From positions 344,828,638-344,892,637 of the forward strand of contig NC_058521.1 of NCBI RefSeq assembly GCF_904849725.1: a stretch of DNA of 64,000 nucleotides. Direction: 5' to 3'. A program made the position numbers and the translations under genes. This DNA is from Hordeum vulgare subsp. vulgare. Taxonomy: Eukaryota; Streptophyta; Magnoliopsida; Poales; Poaceae. Shown piece by piece: positions 43,213 to 54,505 of the stretch; position 1 is the stretch's first letter; the number at the start of each line of letters is the position of its first letter. The notes under the pieces were generated by a model, which searched no databases, was not told the DNA's origin, and saw only the letters and a list, made by a program, of their open reading frames with translations.

Positions 43213-44505
43213 CTATTCCTTTTCATTTCCGCTATCCATGGTAGCGGAAATGGTAGCCTTAATGTTGGAAGTTTGAGAATTAGATGTTACCTTCTCAGAT
43301 GCCTTGGCCATCAGATACTTGGCAATGCGGTTCTTGTTGGCGGCCTTGAAGAGAGACACCTTGCTTGGAGAAGAAGATGTAATGGCCACCTTGGCCATTC
43401 CCATTGTTTCACCACTTGTCTCATCGTCATCATCCTCATTAGCGAGGTAGTCTTCTTGAGTCACCAACCCCTTAGGGGGCATGTTCTTGGGGAAGTTGTC
43501 CTTGTTTGGGAAAGACTTGGTCTTGTCTTTGCGAATGAGCTTGCCACCATTGTCTTCCCTCTGCTCATAGGGACAATCTGCCACAAAGTGACTCACATTG
43601 CCACAATTGTAGCAAGTTCTCACGTTTTCTTTCCCTTAGACCCGCTTGATTTATTCTTTGGGAAGTTGGGCCTTGAGTTTTTCTTTCCCCAAAAATGCCT
43701 TGATGCAAGAGCCATATGCTCGTGGTAAGCATACTTGGTGTCTTCATGACAAAATTCTTCTTCGTCTTCCTCATCTTCCTCTAAGTAGCCTTGGCCTTCG
43801 AAGCAAGGTCGGGAGAGTCTTTTCTTGACTGTTGAACTTGGGCTCGAGCATTGTCAGCGGTTTTGTTCAAAATGTTCATGGCAATAAACTCATCCAACAC
43901 ATCACTTGAGGACAAGGAATGAAAGTATGGCCTTTGAGGATGACGGAGGAGATGGACATTTTGAAAGGCATGATGGCCTTGAGAACTTGCACTTAATCCA
44001 TGTCAGCCACATCTTTGCTTCCATGATCCTGAAGAGCCACAACAAGAGTTGTAACTCTTCAATATAGCTCGCGAGGGTCGTCATCCTCTATCATAGCAAA
44101 TTCATCGGCCTCGTCGACAACCACTTCATAGTTGGACCGCTGAATGCTAGAGATTCCCTTGTACATGGAGATGATGTTCTCCTAACAATCTTTGGCATGA
44201 GTGAAGGGACGCAAGTCAGGAAGGCCTTCATCATGTACAACTTCTTGAGGAATGAACAAGGCGGAGTGGTTGAGCTGATTGTCGGCCTCTTCTCTTGGTG
44301 TGAGATTTTTTGGATCTTGTGTGTAATATCTGTGCTCAATGATTCTCCAAAGTTGTGTTGAGCTGTGGTTCAAATTAGACTTGATATGAAAAACCCAGTT
44401 AGCAAAATCATTCTTAACAAGCTTTGTTGGAGGACGTAGGTTAATAATATGCGGTGGGTGAACCGGACCTCCATAGACCATGGGAGGATGAACACAGGTA
44501 AAGGC
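43213..44505 (-). pseudogene. Copia gag, central part with zinc knuckle
   Basis: Reading leftward from the CACTA-2 insertion: AFTCVHPPMVYGG, VKNDFANWVFHIKSNLNHSS, WRIIEHRYYTQDPKNLTPRE, then, across frameshifts and a stop at 44,184, VVDEADEFAMIEDDD, and finally TCYNCGNVSHFVADCPYEQR (about 43,618-43,559). The last is a CX2CX4HX4C zinc knuckle that binds element RNA. A serine/asparagine-rich stretch ends at 43,213. The gag forms the particle; this copy is defective. The N-terminal 90 codons lie on the other side of CACTA-2. Confidence 0.82.
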
Positions 44506-44508
44506 ATT
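44506..44508. repeat. Target site duplication of CACTA-2 (left)
   Basis: ATT here and at 49,447-49,449. Confidence 0.85.
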
Positions 44509-45365
44509 CACTGCAGGAATCAGCTTCCTTGCCATCTGCCATAACGGGCGGCGAAGTGGAGGTTCATGGACGGCAAAGGGCTTTGCCGTCAGCCTACGGT
44601 CGGCAAAACTTCTATGACTACTTTCGTCGATAAAGGCCCTTCTTTGCCGTGTGCCTGTCGAATGCGGACGACAAAGGGCTTTCCCGTCCGCTTGCCACGG
44701 TAGGGAGACGACAACCAACAGGAAACTACTCCGTTAGGTGGCTAACGGAGTATTTGTTGTCTGCTGTATATCATTGGTCTTTGATGTCTGCCTTCAGGAA
44801 CATTTTCCGTCTGCCATACATCAACATGGGAAGCCCCGCTGCCACCAGGTGGCTTCTCTTTGCAGTCTGCCTATACGGGAAGCTTTGTCATCATCCTTTG
44901 CGGGTCCCAGACGGCAAAGTGACCACATGGGTCAACCACTACTGCCCTAGGATACAGAGGTGGGCGCCACGTGCCCCCTTTGCCGTCTGTTGGCTGATGG
45001 CAATGACCTTTGCCGTCAGCCAGCACAGGGCAAAGAGGACATATTGCCACTGTTTTGTTGCATTTATTTATTTCCCTGCATTTTTAAAATACATACAGTT
45101 TCACATATAGTTTCTAACAGCATATAGTTTCCAACATTCACATATACTTTCAAACATAAAATAAGCACCTTAGGCCATATATCGATCATCATATAATAGC
45201 AAGAACATCGTATATACAAACCATAGGCCATGTATTGAACATCTTATCTCCATACATACACATAGTTTTATATTGTTCATCAAAACAAAAATTAAATACT
45301 AGCAGTCCATCAATGATGGCTTCCACGAATGACAGCTTCCATGAGTGAATGATATTTTCCAAATG

Positions 45366-46921
45366 AGAATAAGAAAGTTAGAAGAAGAAGAAGAAGAATA
45401 AAACTAGAAGAAGAAGGAGGAGGAGGAGGAGAAAAAGAAGGAGGAGGAGAAGAAGGAGAAGGACAAGAAGGAGAAGAAGAAGATGGAGGAGAAGGAGGAG
45501 GAGAAGGAGGAGGAGGAGGAGGAGGAGAAGAAGAAGAATAAGAAGGAGGAGGAGGAGGAGGAGAGGAAGGAGGAGGAGGAGAATAATAATAATAAGAAGA
45601 AGAAGAACAGGAAGAGGATGATCACAATACTTTTCTTATTTTGAGCTTCTTATGTCATTTAGGAGGAAGATATGCTAAGTTATGAGCTAAACAAGCTTCT
45701 TCTGATGTTTTTACATAACTATGCTAGTTATGTCATAAATGAACTAAATTAGCTAATTATGTCATTTTGGAGGATAATAAGCGAAGTATGTCTTTCTTGG
45801 GGGAAAATACGCTAGGGAGAAGAAGAAAGAGGAGAAGAAAGAGGAGAAGAAGAAGAAGAAGAAGAAGGAGGAGGAGGAGGAGAAGAAGAAGAAGCAGAAC
45901 AAGAAGGAGGAGGAGGAGAATAAGAAGACGAAGAATAAGAAGGAGAAGGAGAAGGAGAGGATGAGGACGATTACAATACTTTTCTTATTTTGAGCTTATT
46001 ATGTCATTTAGGAGGAAGATACGCTAAGTTATGAGCTAACCAAGGTTCTTGAGATGTTTTCTACCTAGCTAAGCTAATTATGTCATAAATGAACTAAATT
46101 GGCTAATTATGTCATTTTGGAGGATAATGAGCTAAGTATGTCTTTCTTGGGGAAAATAAGCTAAGGAGAAGAGGAAAGAGGAGAAGAAAGAGGAGAAGAA
46201 GAAGAAGGAGGAGGAGGAGGATAGGAAGAATAAGAAGAAGGACAAGGAGGAGCAAGAGGTAGAGGGGAAGAAGAAGAAAATGGAGAATAAGAGGAAGAGG
46301 ATGATTACAATACTTTTCTTATTTTGAGCTTATTATGACATTTAGGAGGAAGTTATGCTAACTTATGAGATAACCAAGGTTCTTGTGATGTTTTTTACCT
46401 AACTAAGCTAAATATGTCACAAATGAACTAAATTGGCTAATTATGTCATTTTGGAGGATAATTAGCTAAGTATGTCTTTCTTGGGGGAAATAAGCTAAGG
46501 GGAAGAAGAAAGAGTAGAAGAAAGAGGAGGAGTAGAAGAAGAAGAAGAAGAAGAAGAATAAGAAGGAGGAGGAGAAGAAGAAGAAGAAGAATAAGAAGAA
46601 GGAGAAGTAGGAGGAGGAGAAGAAGAAGAAGGAGGAGTAGAAGGAGGAGTAGAAGAAGAAGAAGAAGAAGAAGGAGAAGAAGAAGAACAAGAAGAAGAAG
46701 AAGAAGAACAAGAAGAACAAGAACAAGAAGAAGAAGAAGAAGAAGAAGAAGAAGAAGAAGGAGGAGGAGGAGGAGGAGGAGGAGGAGAAGAAGAAGAAAA
46801 AGAAGGGGAAGAAGGAGGAGGAGGAGAAGAAGAAGGAGGAGTAGAAGGAGAAGAAGAAGAAGAAGAAGAAGAAGAAGGAGAAGAAGAGGAAGAAGAAGGA
46901 GAAGAATAAGAAGAAGGGGAA
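45366..46921. repeat. ~340-bp tandem units with embedded (GAA)n arrays in CACTA-2
   Basis: The block GATTACAATACTTTTCTTAT or a variant starts at about 45,620, 45,970 and 46,303 (spacing about 350 and 333). Each unit holds the TATGTCATTTTGGAGGATAA repeat and a GAA/GGA array; the last array runs 46,500-46,921. Arginine-, serine- and phenylalanine-rich frames here are artefacts. Confidence 0.8.
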
Positions 46922-47291
46922 GAAGGCCTTTGCAGATTCCTCCATCTCATTGTCCAAATCCCAAGCATCATCAAATACTTACACCATGTCTTCGATCCTA
47001 GTACCATGCTCGTCGGTGCAACGACAAACCACCTTAGCTCTGGTGTGTTGTATAGACTCACCATGAAATGTCCACACAATATAATTAGTCTTAAAACCCC
47101 TCCTCTGCAGGTGTTTAATCATTTTAGCCTATTCCTCTTTTTATAGTTGTTTCACCCAGGACAGGGCACAAGTTCGTTTCTTGGCCATTTGCAAGTGCGG
47201 CTTTCACAAACTCCTTGGTTTTTAGAAACCATTCTTTGGTCATCTCATTCTGACTAGGGTGGCACTTGTACATCCATGCATGATCACTCAT
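46922..47291 (-). pseudogene. TNP2 transposase, first ~370 bases only
   Basis: The start MSDHAWMYKCHPSQNEMTKE at 47,291 is the counterpart of the CACTA-1 transposase start at 27,612. Similarity continues through KEFVKAALANGQ and the FHGE region to the segment that equals 27,241. There it joins the GAA array at the shared letters GAAGG. At least one frameshift (near 47,130) is present. The catalytic region is gone, so no function remains. Confidence 0.85.
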
Positions 47292-47432
47292 CTTGCCTAG
47301 TCGAGCGCAGGGGCGGAGCTCATCGAACGCCAGACCCTCGCAGCGACGAGAACAACTGCACATTTAAATCCAAAGTTGAGTAACATAGTATTATTGTTTT
47401 TTCCGTCATCCTAACTAAATATTTACAACAGG

Positions 47433-47790
47433 ATGCCACCGCCAAGTTCTAAAAACACAAATCGCACTGCTCGTTTCGTACACGCGGAGGCACCCCTACC
47501 CAAAATATACGTCATTCAGGGTTCCATCGACATTGAGGAACCCCTAACCTATATAAATGTCATTTATGATTCCATCAACACCGAGGAACCCCCTAACTTG
47601 CTCGTCTCCGATGCCCTCATGTGTGGCGACGCACGGTCGAAGGGTCAGCACGCCATCTCTTCTGGTTTCAAAGACCTCTCCTCTCCTCCCGAGCATTCTA
47701 TTGGTGAGGTCCACCGTCGGCGGCTCAGGAAGGCTGAAGAGCAACTTATCAATCAACAGGAGGCCGAAGAGGTGTTGGGCGTTGGGGGTT
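47433..47790 (+). other. CACTA-2-specific segment with an open frame of unknown origin
   Basis: The plus strand is open from ATG 47,433 with non-repetitive composition for about 115 codons (ARFVHAEAPLPKIYVIQGSI, HAISSGFKDLSSPPEHSIGE, HRRRLRKAEEQLINQQEAEE) before running into G-rich and (CTT)n repeats. An internal ~48-base tandem duplication gives the similar stretches GSIDIEEP and DSINTEEP. No homologous segment is seen in CACTA-1 except the last ~25 bases. It could be a captured host fragment or element sequence lost from CACTA-1. I do not recognise a domain. Confidence 0.4.
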
Positions 47791-47924
47791 GGGGTAAGTG
47801 TCGTCGGGGGCGGCGTATTAAGAGCTGTGCGGAGTTTCGTGCGGGGGTGTCGGTATGTCGTGTCGGGGTGTCGGGGCGTCGTCTCGGGGTGTCGAGGTGT
47901 CGTGTCAGGGTGTCAGGGTGTCGT

Positions 47925-48300
47925 TTTCTTCTTCCTCCTCTTCTTTTTTCCTCTTCTTCCTTTTCTTCATCTTCCTCTTCTTCCTTGCTTTTCTTCTTCC
48001 TTTTCTTCTTCTTCTTCTTCTTCTTCTTCTTCTTCTTCTTCTTCTTCTTCTTCTCTTCTTCTTCTTCTTCTTCTTCTTCTTCTTCTTCTTCTTCCTTCTT
48101 TTCCTTTTTCCTCTTCCTCTTCTTCTTCTTCTTCTTCTTCTTCTTCTTCCTTCTTTTCCTTTTTCCTCTTCTTTATTCTTCACCTTGCTCCTCTTTTTCT
48201 TCTTCTTCTTCTTCTTCTTATCGTCCTCCCCATCCTCCTCCTCCTCCTCCTCCTCGCCCTCTTCTTCTTCTTCTTCTTCCCTTATCTACTTATTCTTCTT
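47925..48300. repeat. (CTT)n microsatellite in CACTA-2
   Basis: Long CTT/TTC arrays with CCTCCTCCT islands; polyleucine/polyserine/polyphenylalanine frames are artefacts. It corresponds in position to the (TTA)/(TTC) block of CACTA-1. Confidence 0.9.
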
Positions 48301-48605
48301 TTATTCTTCATATTTTTCTACTTATTTTAATTGTGACTAAGTCACTAAACCTAGCACTAAACATAAAAAACAAAAATAGAATCTACCACTAATTAACTAA
48401 GAAAGAATCTAGCACTATTTAACAAAACAAAATCTACCACTAATTAACAAAAATAGGAAAAATAGCAAAAAAATAACAAATAACCTAGCACTAAATCTAC
48501 TAATTAGGTAAATCAACTAACTAAACTACCACTAAATCTACTAATTAATTAACCTACCAACTAAAATATATATACCACTAAATTTACTAATTAGCAAAAA
48601 AATCA

Positions 48606-49030
48606 CCTTGCACGGGCACTGGGCAGCCGGGGCGGTGGGGGGCCCGGCGATGGGGGTGCGGGTCGGTGGGGGGCTGGGCCGATGGGTCGACGGGGTCGGT
48701 AGGGGCGCCGATTGCATGAAGGGGCACCGAATGCGAGGAGGGGCGCCGACTGCGGGGAGGGGCACCGATTGCGGGGAGGGGCGCCGGCTGAGGGAAGGGT
48801 TGGATGGCGCGGGGAGGAGCGGGGGGTGGGCAGCACAGGGAGAGCTGCGGGGACGGGGTAGCCGGCGCGGGGAGGAGCAGGGGTGGGCGGCACAGGGAGA
48901 GCTGCGGGGAGGGTTGGCCGCCGTGGCGCCGGCGAAGGGAGAGGGAGGGGTGAGGTGTGGCTGGTGCGGGGGAGCTCGGTGGCTGGCAGCGTGGGCTGGG
49001 AGCACGGGCGAGGGAGAGAATCACGGAGTG
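48606..49030 (+). repeat. G-rich block with degenerate tandem repeats in CACTA-2
   Basis: Repeats of GGGGCGCCGAttGCGGGGAG type and many GGGG runs. It occupies the same relative place as 29,225-29,458 in CACTA-1. Proline/alanine-rich minus-strand frames are repeat products. Confidence 0.65.
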
Positions 49031-49449
49031 GGGTGGGGTCGCTCGGTAGGGTAGCCGACCATTAGACAGATAGGAGAGAGAGAGGCCTAATGGCGGCCGT
49101 TAGGGTAGGTGGCCTTTGTCGTCCGCCTCCGGTCGGCAAAGAGGGGGTGGGGGCGGGGGTGTTGGGTCATTAGGCCGTATCTTTGTCATCTTCGTGCTCC
49201 CTCTTTGCCATCACCTGGCAGACAGCAAAGTGGGAGGGTGGGGTCTGGGCCATTTGCCGTCTGCCTTGCCCTTCTTTTCCATCGGCTGGCAGATGGCAAA
49301 GCTCTCGCTGATAGCAAAAAGGCCCATTGCCTTCAGCCATATCTTTGTAGTTAGTTTTCTGGAAGCTGACGGCAAAGAGGGTCTTTGCCATCAGCCAACA
49401 AACGACAAAGAATAGGCTGATGGCAAATTCTCCGAATCTAGTAGTGATT

Positions 49450-49720
49450 AGCCCCACTTGTTCCTTGATGCGTTTTATCCTTTTCACTACTAGCATTTCC
49501 CTTATCAGAATTGCCTCCAGAATCCGAAGATGTGGGATTCGCCACCAACAATGGGTCGGTAGACAGATTGTAAATATCAAGGAAATCCTGAAGCATGTTT
49601 TTGACTTCGATAGCCACAGATGATTAAAATGTGGACATGACCTCATTCAATTCCTCTCGGGTGACCGAGTTTGCAGCAGCTCCCTCGGGCACCTCATACC
49701 CATTCCCCGTTGTCAGCCAT
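49450..49720 (-). pseudogene. Copia gag N-terminal part
   Basis: ATG at 49,720 (MADNGEWV), then after a 1-base shift EVPEGAAANSVTREELNEVM, SSVAIEVKNMLQDFLDIYNL and DSGGNSDKGNASSEKDKTHQ up to the CACTA-2 target site. One TAA interrupts it near 49,624. The frame continues on the other side of CACTA-2 at 44,505. The start was chosen as the first ATG after the primer site. Confidence 0.75.
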
Positions 49721-49756
49721 ACTCTTTGGGTGGTAAAACCCTAAATAAAGAGACGA

Positions 49757-49769
49757 GGCTCTAGTACCA
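49757..49769 (-). promoter_or_regulatory. Copia primer binding site, degenerate
   Basis: On the minus strand TGGTACTAGAGCC follows the 5' LTR. The usual tRNA-Met site reads TGGTATCAGAGC; two bases differ. Confidence 0.75.
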
Positions 49770-49771
49770 AT

Positions 49772-51173
49772 TGAAAGGATCAATATGGTTGACTAGAGGG
49801 GGTTGAATAGGCAACTAACAGATTTTAAGCTTTTCTTTAAACAAATTAGGTTTAGCAACAAATAGGTTGTCAAGATATGGAACTTGGTGAGCAACCTATA
49901 TGATGCTAACAACAACAATAATAAGCAAAGAGTAAATAAAATTAAAGGTAAGAAATAACCACAAGTGGAACCGATCAAGATGAGGAAGTGTTCCGGAAGT
50001 TCCTTACATTTGAAGGGAAGTACGTCTCCGTTGGAGCAGTGTCGAGGCACAATGCTCCCCAAGATGCCACTAAGATCACTATATTCTCAAAACGCCCTCA
50101 CACAATGCGAGGTATAATGATTCCACTAAGTGGTGACCTTGAAGGTGGCAACCAAACCTTTACAACAAGGTTGGGGCTCTCTCCGCAATTAAATTGGAGG
50201 CTCCCAACAAGACCACGGAGCATCACCCCAACGGAATGTGGCTCCGAGGTGACCTATTCCGTCTAGGGTTCTCAAACACTCAAGAGTAACAAAATCCACA
50301 CAAGAACTTGGGGGAATCAATTTTCCTTTGGTGGAAGTGTAGATCTAGGTCTCCTCCTTCAATCCCTAGCAAGACAAGAAGTTTGGGTGGCTAGGGAGAG
50401 AGATCAGGCAAGAAAGTTTCAGTGCATCAACGGTGGAGAGAGGGAGGTAAGAGATAAGTGGGAGGAAGAAGAAAACCCTCCTTATATAGCCCCCCCAGAT
50501 TTCTAATCGTTACAACTATTTTGCACAGGGCGGTACAACCGGTCTCCATGGCCGGTACAACCGGCGTTCCCATATTAGCGGAACAACCGGTCAACCACCG
50601 CCCCACAACCGGGCCAAAACAGAAAGTTGGCCCAGAGGTGTCACCAGCCATGGCGGCTGGGTGTGGCTAAGTCCCAAGAGGTACAATAGCTTGGAACACC
50701 GGTAGTATCGACTATAATTAATATAGCGGTACAACCATACCACCACCGCCCAACAACCACACTGAAATAGTATCATGACCGGTTGTGGACCGGTGTACGG
50801 CCGGTACAACCGCCCAGCAGCTGAGCGGTACAACCGCCCATAGAAGCGGTACAACCGGTCAGTTAGAAAAACATGGGCTCCTCTCTCTCAATGATGCAAT
50901 TGAACACGATGGGTGCAACAGTGTGTGAGAAGAATTGGTTCACCCATAGACTTCCAATGTAGATTCCCTCTTAATAGTACAAGATCCCTACGACCAAAGA
51001 GAATAAACATGTAGGGAACACGTAGGGACCACGTCTTCGATATTTTACATTTGGAGGGAATACCTAACCGTCTTCTGTCTTAACAAATGATACCTGCATA
51101 CTTGACACCCGTTTAGATAACATAGTGAGTTTTAATCATCATCAAAACACTTAAGCAGGAGAATGCCCTAATA
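49772..51173 (-). repeat. Copia 5' LTR
   Basis: On the plus strand it starts TGAAAGGATC and ends near GCCCTAATA, where the 3' copy has GCCCTTACA, so the outer TG is mutated. A minus-strand TATA box (CTATATAAGGAGG, about 50,477-50,489) fits transcription on the minus strand. Short GGTACAACCG motifs recur between 50,520 and 50,850. Confidence 0.85.
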
Positions 51174-51551
51174 AGGTTCTTTGTTTTCAAAGCAAGTGTG
51201 TAAAAGTAACGAGGCTTGAGGTACATTTAGGGAGCAAAAATGAATGGAAGTGTAAGCCTCTATCTTGAATTCTCTTCTGTTCAGTACATGTATTGATGTC
51301 ATGTCAGTCTATCTTGAATTCTCTTCTGTTCGGTAGCTTACCGGATCCTGCTCATTTGTATGATGATTGTTATCTATTCATGTATTGAGATATTCATGTT
51401 GTAGCTTATGGCAAGTGTAAGTCTCTATCTTGAATTCTTTTCTGTTCGGTACATGTATTTGTGACAATATCCACCTTGTTAACGTGTATCCAATAAGCGC
51501 ATTCAAGTTTCTCACAGGATAGGACTGCATATGGGATGTTACAACTTTGGC
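51174..51551 (+). other. Flank of the Copia element; possible FBD-like scrap and three short repeats
   Basis: Directly after the LTR the plus strand can be read, with frame changes, as FFVFKAS..VKVTRLEV, which resembles the end of FBD domains. It may be a 3' piece of the F-box relic displaced by the Copia insertion, but this is weak. A ~35-bp block (CTATCTTGAATTCTCTTCTG) occurs at about 51,260, 51,309 and 51,424. Confidence 0.3.
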
Positions 51552-53120
51552 TCATAGTCCTTGCACGTTAATCGATACATCGAAGTGCGTACTCCAGTTT
51601 TCGAGGTAGATGTTCTTGAGTACCTGCTGGGCCTCTGTCCATTCCACCAGGAAGTCGGAGGTGATTTGAGATCTGACTGTCCTGCACATCTTGTAGGAGA
51701 GCTCGAATGGCGAGAGTTCGATCACCCATTTTGCCATGCAGCCTAAAGCGTCCTTGTTTTTGATGATCTCGGAAAATGGTGCATTGTTGACTACTATTAT
51801 CTGGTTGGCTTGAAAGTAGTGTTGTACCTTCCTTACGGCCATGAATACTCTGTATGTTATCTTCTTGTAATGTGGATACCTTGTCTTGCAAGGTGTTAGT
51901 ACCTCACTTACATAGTACATTGGGTGTTGCTCGTGATACACTTTTCTCGGTTCCTCTCTTTCCACGACGATGACCACACTGACCACTTGGTAGGTTGCTG
52001 CAATGTACATAAACATGGGCTCCGATTGGGCTAGGGAGACTAGGAGCGGGTTTGATTGTAGTAGTTTCTTGAGGTCGAAAAATGCTTGCTTGGACTAGTC
52101 TCTCTAATATAACTTATCGCCCTTTTTAAGAAGATGATATAAGAGCATCTCCTTCTCACCTAGATGTGAGATGAATCTGCTCATTGCTGCCACACATCCT
52201 GCGAGCTTCTGTATGTTGTGTACTATCTCCAGAGGCTCAAGGTTCACTATGGATTGTATTTTTTCCCGGTTTTCCTTGATCCCTCGCTCGTACACAATGA
52301 ACCACAACAGCTATCCCATAGGGACCCCGAAGACACATTTGTCAAGGTTTAGCTTCATGCTGAATTCATAGAGGTTGTCCAAGGTCTATTGGAGATCGAC
52401 AAGGAGGTTGGAGCCTTGCTTAGATTTTACCACGATGTCATCGATGTAGACCTCTCTATTTACTCTGATTTACTTGTTGAAACACTTATGCATCATTCGT
52501 TGGTACACAGCCCTATCTTTTTTAGGCTGAATGGTATTACGATGTAGCAGAAAGGTCTGCATGGCGTCATGAAGGATGTTGTTTCCTGGTCGGACTCCTT
52601 TATCCGTATCTGGTGGTAGCCGGAGAATGCATATAAGAAACACATGCTTTTGCACCCCGCCGTGAATTCGATTATCTGGTCGAACATAGGTAGTGGGAAT
52701 GGGTCTTTTGGGCATGCTTTGTTGAGGTTGGTGCAGTAGAGCACATGTGACACACATTGTTCTTCTTCAATACCATCATTGGGTTTGTCAGCCACTCCGG
52801 GTGTGCGAACTGTTTTATGAATTTAGCTACAAGTAGGCGCTATATTTTCTCATATTACCATTCACTTCTTTGTGGCGAAGCGTTGTAGGCTGTTTTATTG
52901 GCTTTGCATCCTTCCAGATGTTCAAGCAGTGTTTGGCCTTCTCCGTCGGTACCCGTGGCATGTCGGCAGGCTTCCATGCAAATATGTTCCAATTTTCTAG
53001 AGGGAAGGTGGGGAGCTCCACCTCCTGATCCTCAAAGAGGTTACCACCATGGTAATTGTTATGTCGAGGTCTTCCGACATCATCAGTTGTAGATGATCAT
53101 AGGATGGGACTGTCACGAAT
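51552..53120 (-). pseudogene. Ty3/Gypsy pol fragment (Tat-like RT and RNase H)
   Basis: On the minus strand: FAWKPADMPRVP (52,980), NLNKACPKDPFPLPMFDQII (about 52,720), SGYHQIRIKESDQETTSFMT, the catalytic YIDD (52,448-52,437) with VVKSK, then ERGIKENREKIQSI and LAGCVAAMSRFISHLGEKEM (thumb). RNase H starts MFMYIAATYQVVSVVIVVER (52,016) with PMYYVSEVL, YPHYKKITYRVFMAVRK and WVIELSPFELSY, and ends at the SDFLVEWTEAQ motif. Frames change several times. No gag, integrase or LTR is attached, so it is an isolated relic. Confidence 0.82.
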
Positions 53121-53148
53121 TTCACGCGTGCGGGTTGCAACAGCCCGT

Positions 53149-54505
53149 GACTAATTCCATCCATTCTTGTTATCATTATGTTGTTTGCTCTATTTAAATT
53201 TTGCATTGCATCATTTAATCATGCCATCATGTCATCAAATCTTTTCAATCAAATAAATAAATTGCATATATCTCTTGACCTATTTAAACTAAGGGAACTC
53301 ATATGGTGATTTCTCTTTATAACATATCCTTCCAATATTGTAGGGATCAAAATAATAACCATTCCATCGATTTGGAATCAACCACAACACACTTGAAATT
53401 TCAATCATATGCCTTTTTTTCATAAAGTTTGACCTCCAAATCTTATCAATAATTCTTTCTCCATTTATTGAAGACTCACAAAAAATCTCAAGATCTTTGG
53501 ACACTCTTAAAACCCAAATCCAATTCAAACCCATTTGAATATTTTCAAATGTGTTGGAATTAAAAACCCTTCTACTTGTCTCCTTGCAATTTTTCTGGCT
53601 CAAGCACATTTAAATAAGTCCAGGAAAATTATACCTCTCCGCAGAGTGTCTCCAAACTCATTGTGATTTTTTGTAATTCTTGTTTGTTTATCAAATAGCA
53701 AGGAGATAGAAAATAAATAAATAGATACACAGAAGCCTAGCCGCACCTTCAACCAGAGTAGCCCACCTATACCTTGGCACATACGACATCCCCTCTAACC
53801 CTACCGCCATGGAGAGGGATCCCTCGCATGATCTCCGCTCTCTCCACTCGGGCCAAAATCTATTGTTTAGGACCTTTTCTGAAACTTGATCTACATCTAA
53901 CCCTAGTTTCTAAAAAAATCGGGATTTGACCCTTCTCCGGCCGGCAAGGTCTATAGCGGTAGGGTATAAGAGCCTTTTGTCAAGGTCTTTGGCGCTAGGG
54001 TTGCACGTCCTCCCAATTTTTTTCCTAAGTAACCGATACAGTGCATGTTCACACGTACCGCCGGACCCCTTAACGGTAGGATTGTACAAACTATCACCAT
54101 CATGTTAGGCGGTAGGGGTTCGTGTTGCTGATGTGGATAAGCTTTTGAGACCTCAACGATAGGTTCTGTTATGCACCAATAGTATTTCACTCGATCTACA
54201 GTCTTGGTGCACAAATTCGAGTCTCAACAACCATTACAAGCTAGGGGATACAAGGATAGGTGAGGGGGTCGAGAGAGGATAGGAGAACAAGTAGTCGCTG
54301 CCGCCTGGCTCATGATCCACTGGATGGATACCCTCTCGAGACTCTTGGTAAAAGTAGCTAGTCGGGGTTAGTGGTTGGGCTTCAGCTAGTCCAGGCTGGA
54401 CCTTGGACTCATAGGTTGTGCCTCCTCTACTAAGCACGTCGTGGGGCAGCATAGGGGCTTGCAGAGTCGCTGCCCCTTGGGTCCTCCTCGACAAGGGTGC
54501 TAACA
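53149..54505 (-). repeat. Probable 3' LTR of a decayed minus-strand chromovirus
   Basis: On the minus strand the LTR would begin TGTTAGCACCC at 54,505, directly after a polypurine tract (AAGAGGGGGA, 54,516-54,507). The left boundary at 53,149 is a guess from a TG and a change in composition. The interior has several CCTACCGCC/GGCGGTAGG-type motifs. No gene is present. Confidence 0.4.

Larger units (their letters stand above)
44509..49446 (-). mobile_element. Deleted (non-autonomous) CACTA transposon (CACTA-2)
   Basis: The ends are CACTGCAGGAATC (left, with one changed base in CACTA) and the complement of CACTACTAGATTC (right), flanked by a 3-bp ATT duplication inside the Copia gag. Subterminal TTTGCCGTC/GACGGCAAAG motifs lie at 44,530-45,030 and 49,100-49,446. 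GAA-rich arrays fill 45,366-46,921. Only the first ~370 bases of the TNP2 gene remain, and no TnpA block is found. It belongs to the same family as CACTA-1 and would need transposase from elsewhere. Confidence 0.9.
37250..51173 (-). mobile_element. Ty1/Copia element (SIRE/Maximus-like), minus strand, nested and 3'-truncated
   Basis: Read on the minus strand: 5' LTR (51,173-49,772), tRNA-Met-type primer site, gag with zinc knuckle, protease, integrase, RT, an extra ORF, a polypurine tract and a truncated 3' LTR. The order PR-INT-RT defines Copia. Gag is split by CACTA-2. Many frameshifts and stops make it defective. The 3' LTR lacks its outer ~570 bases, so the left target duplication cannot be seen. 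Confidence 0.88.

Noticed and set aside
46466..48392. Long Ser/Phe/Leu-rich frames on both strands
   Set aside because: Products of (GAA)n/(CTT)n arrays; only 47,433-47,790 has normal composition and is listed separately.
48541..49054. Proline/alanine-rich and glycine-rich frames, extensin-like
   Set aside because: They come from a G-rich degenerate repeat inside CACTA-2 and have no signal peptide or conserved motif.
14162..51173. Possible endogenous pararetrovirus
   Set aside because: All RT blocks belong to LTR retrotransposons with integrase, LTRs and target duplications; no movement-protein or coat-protein motifs were seen.
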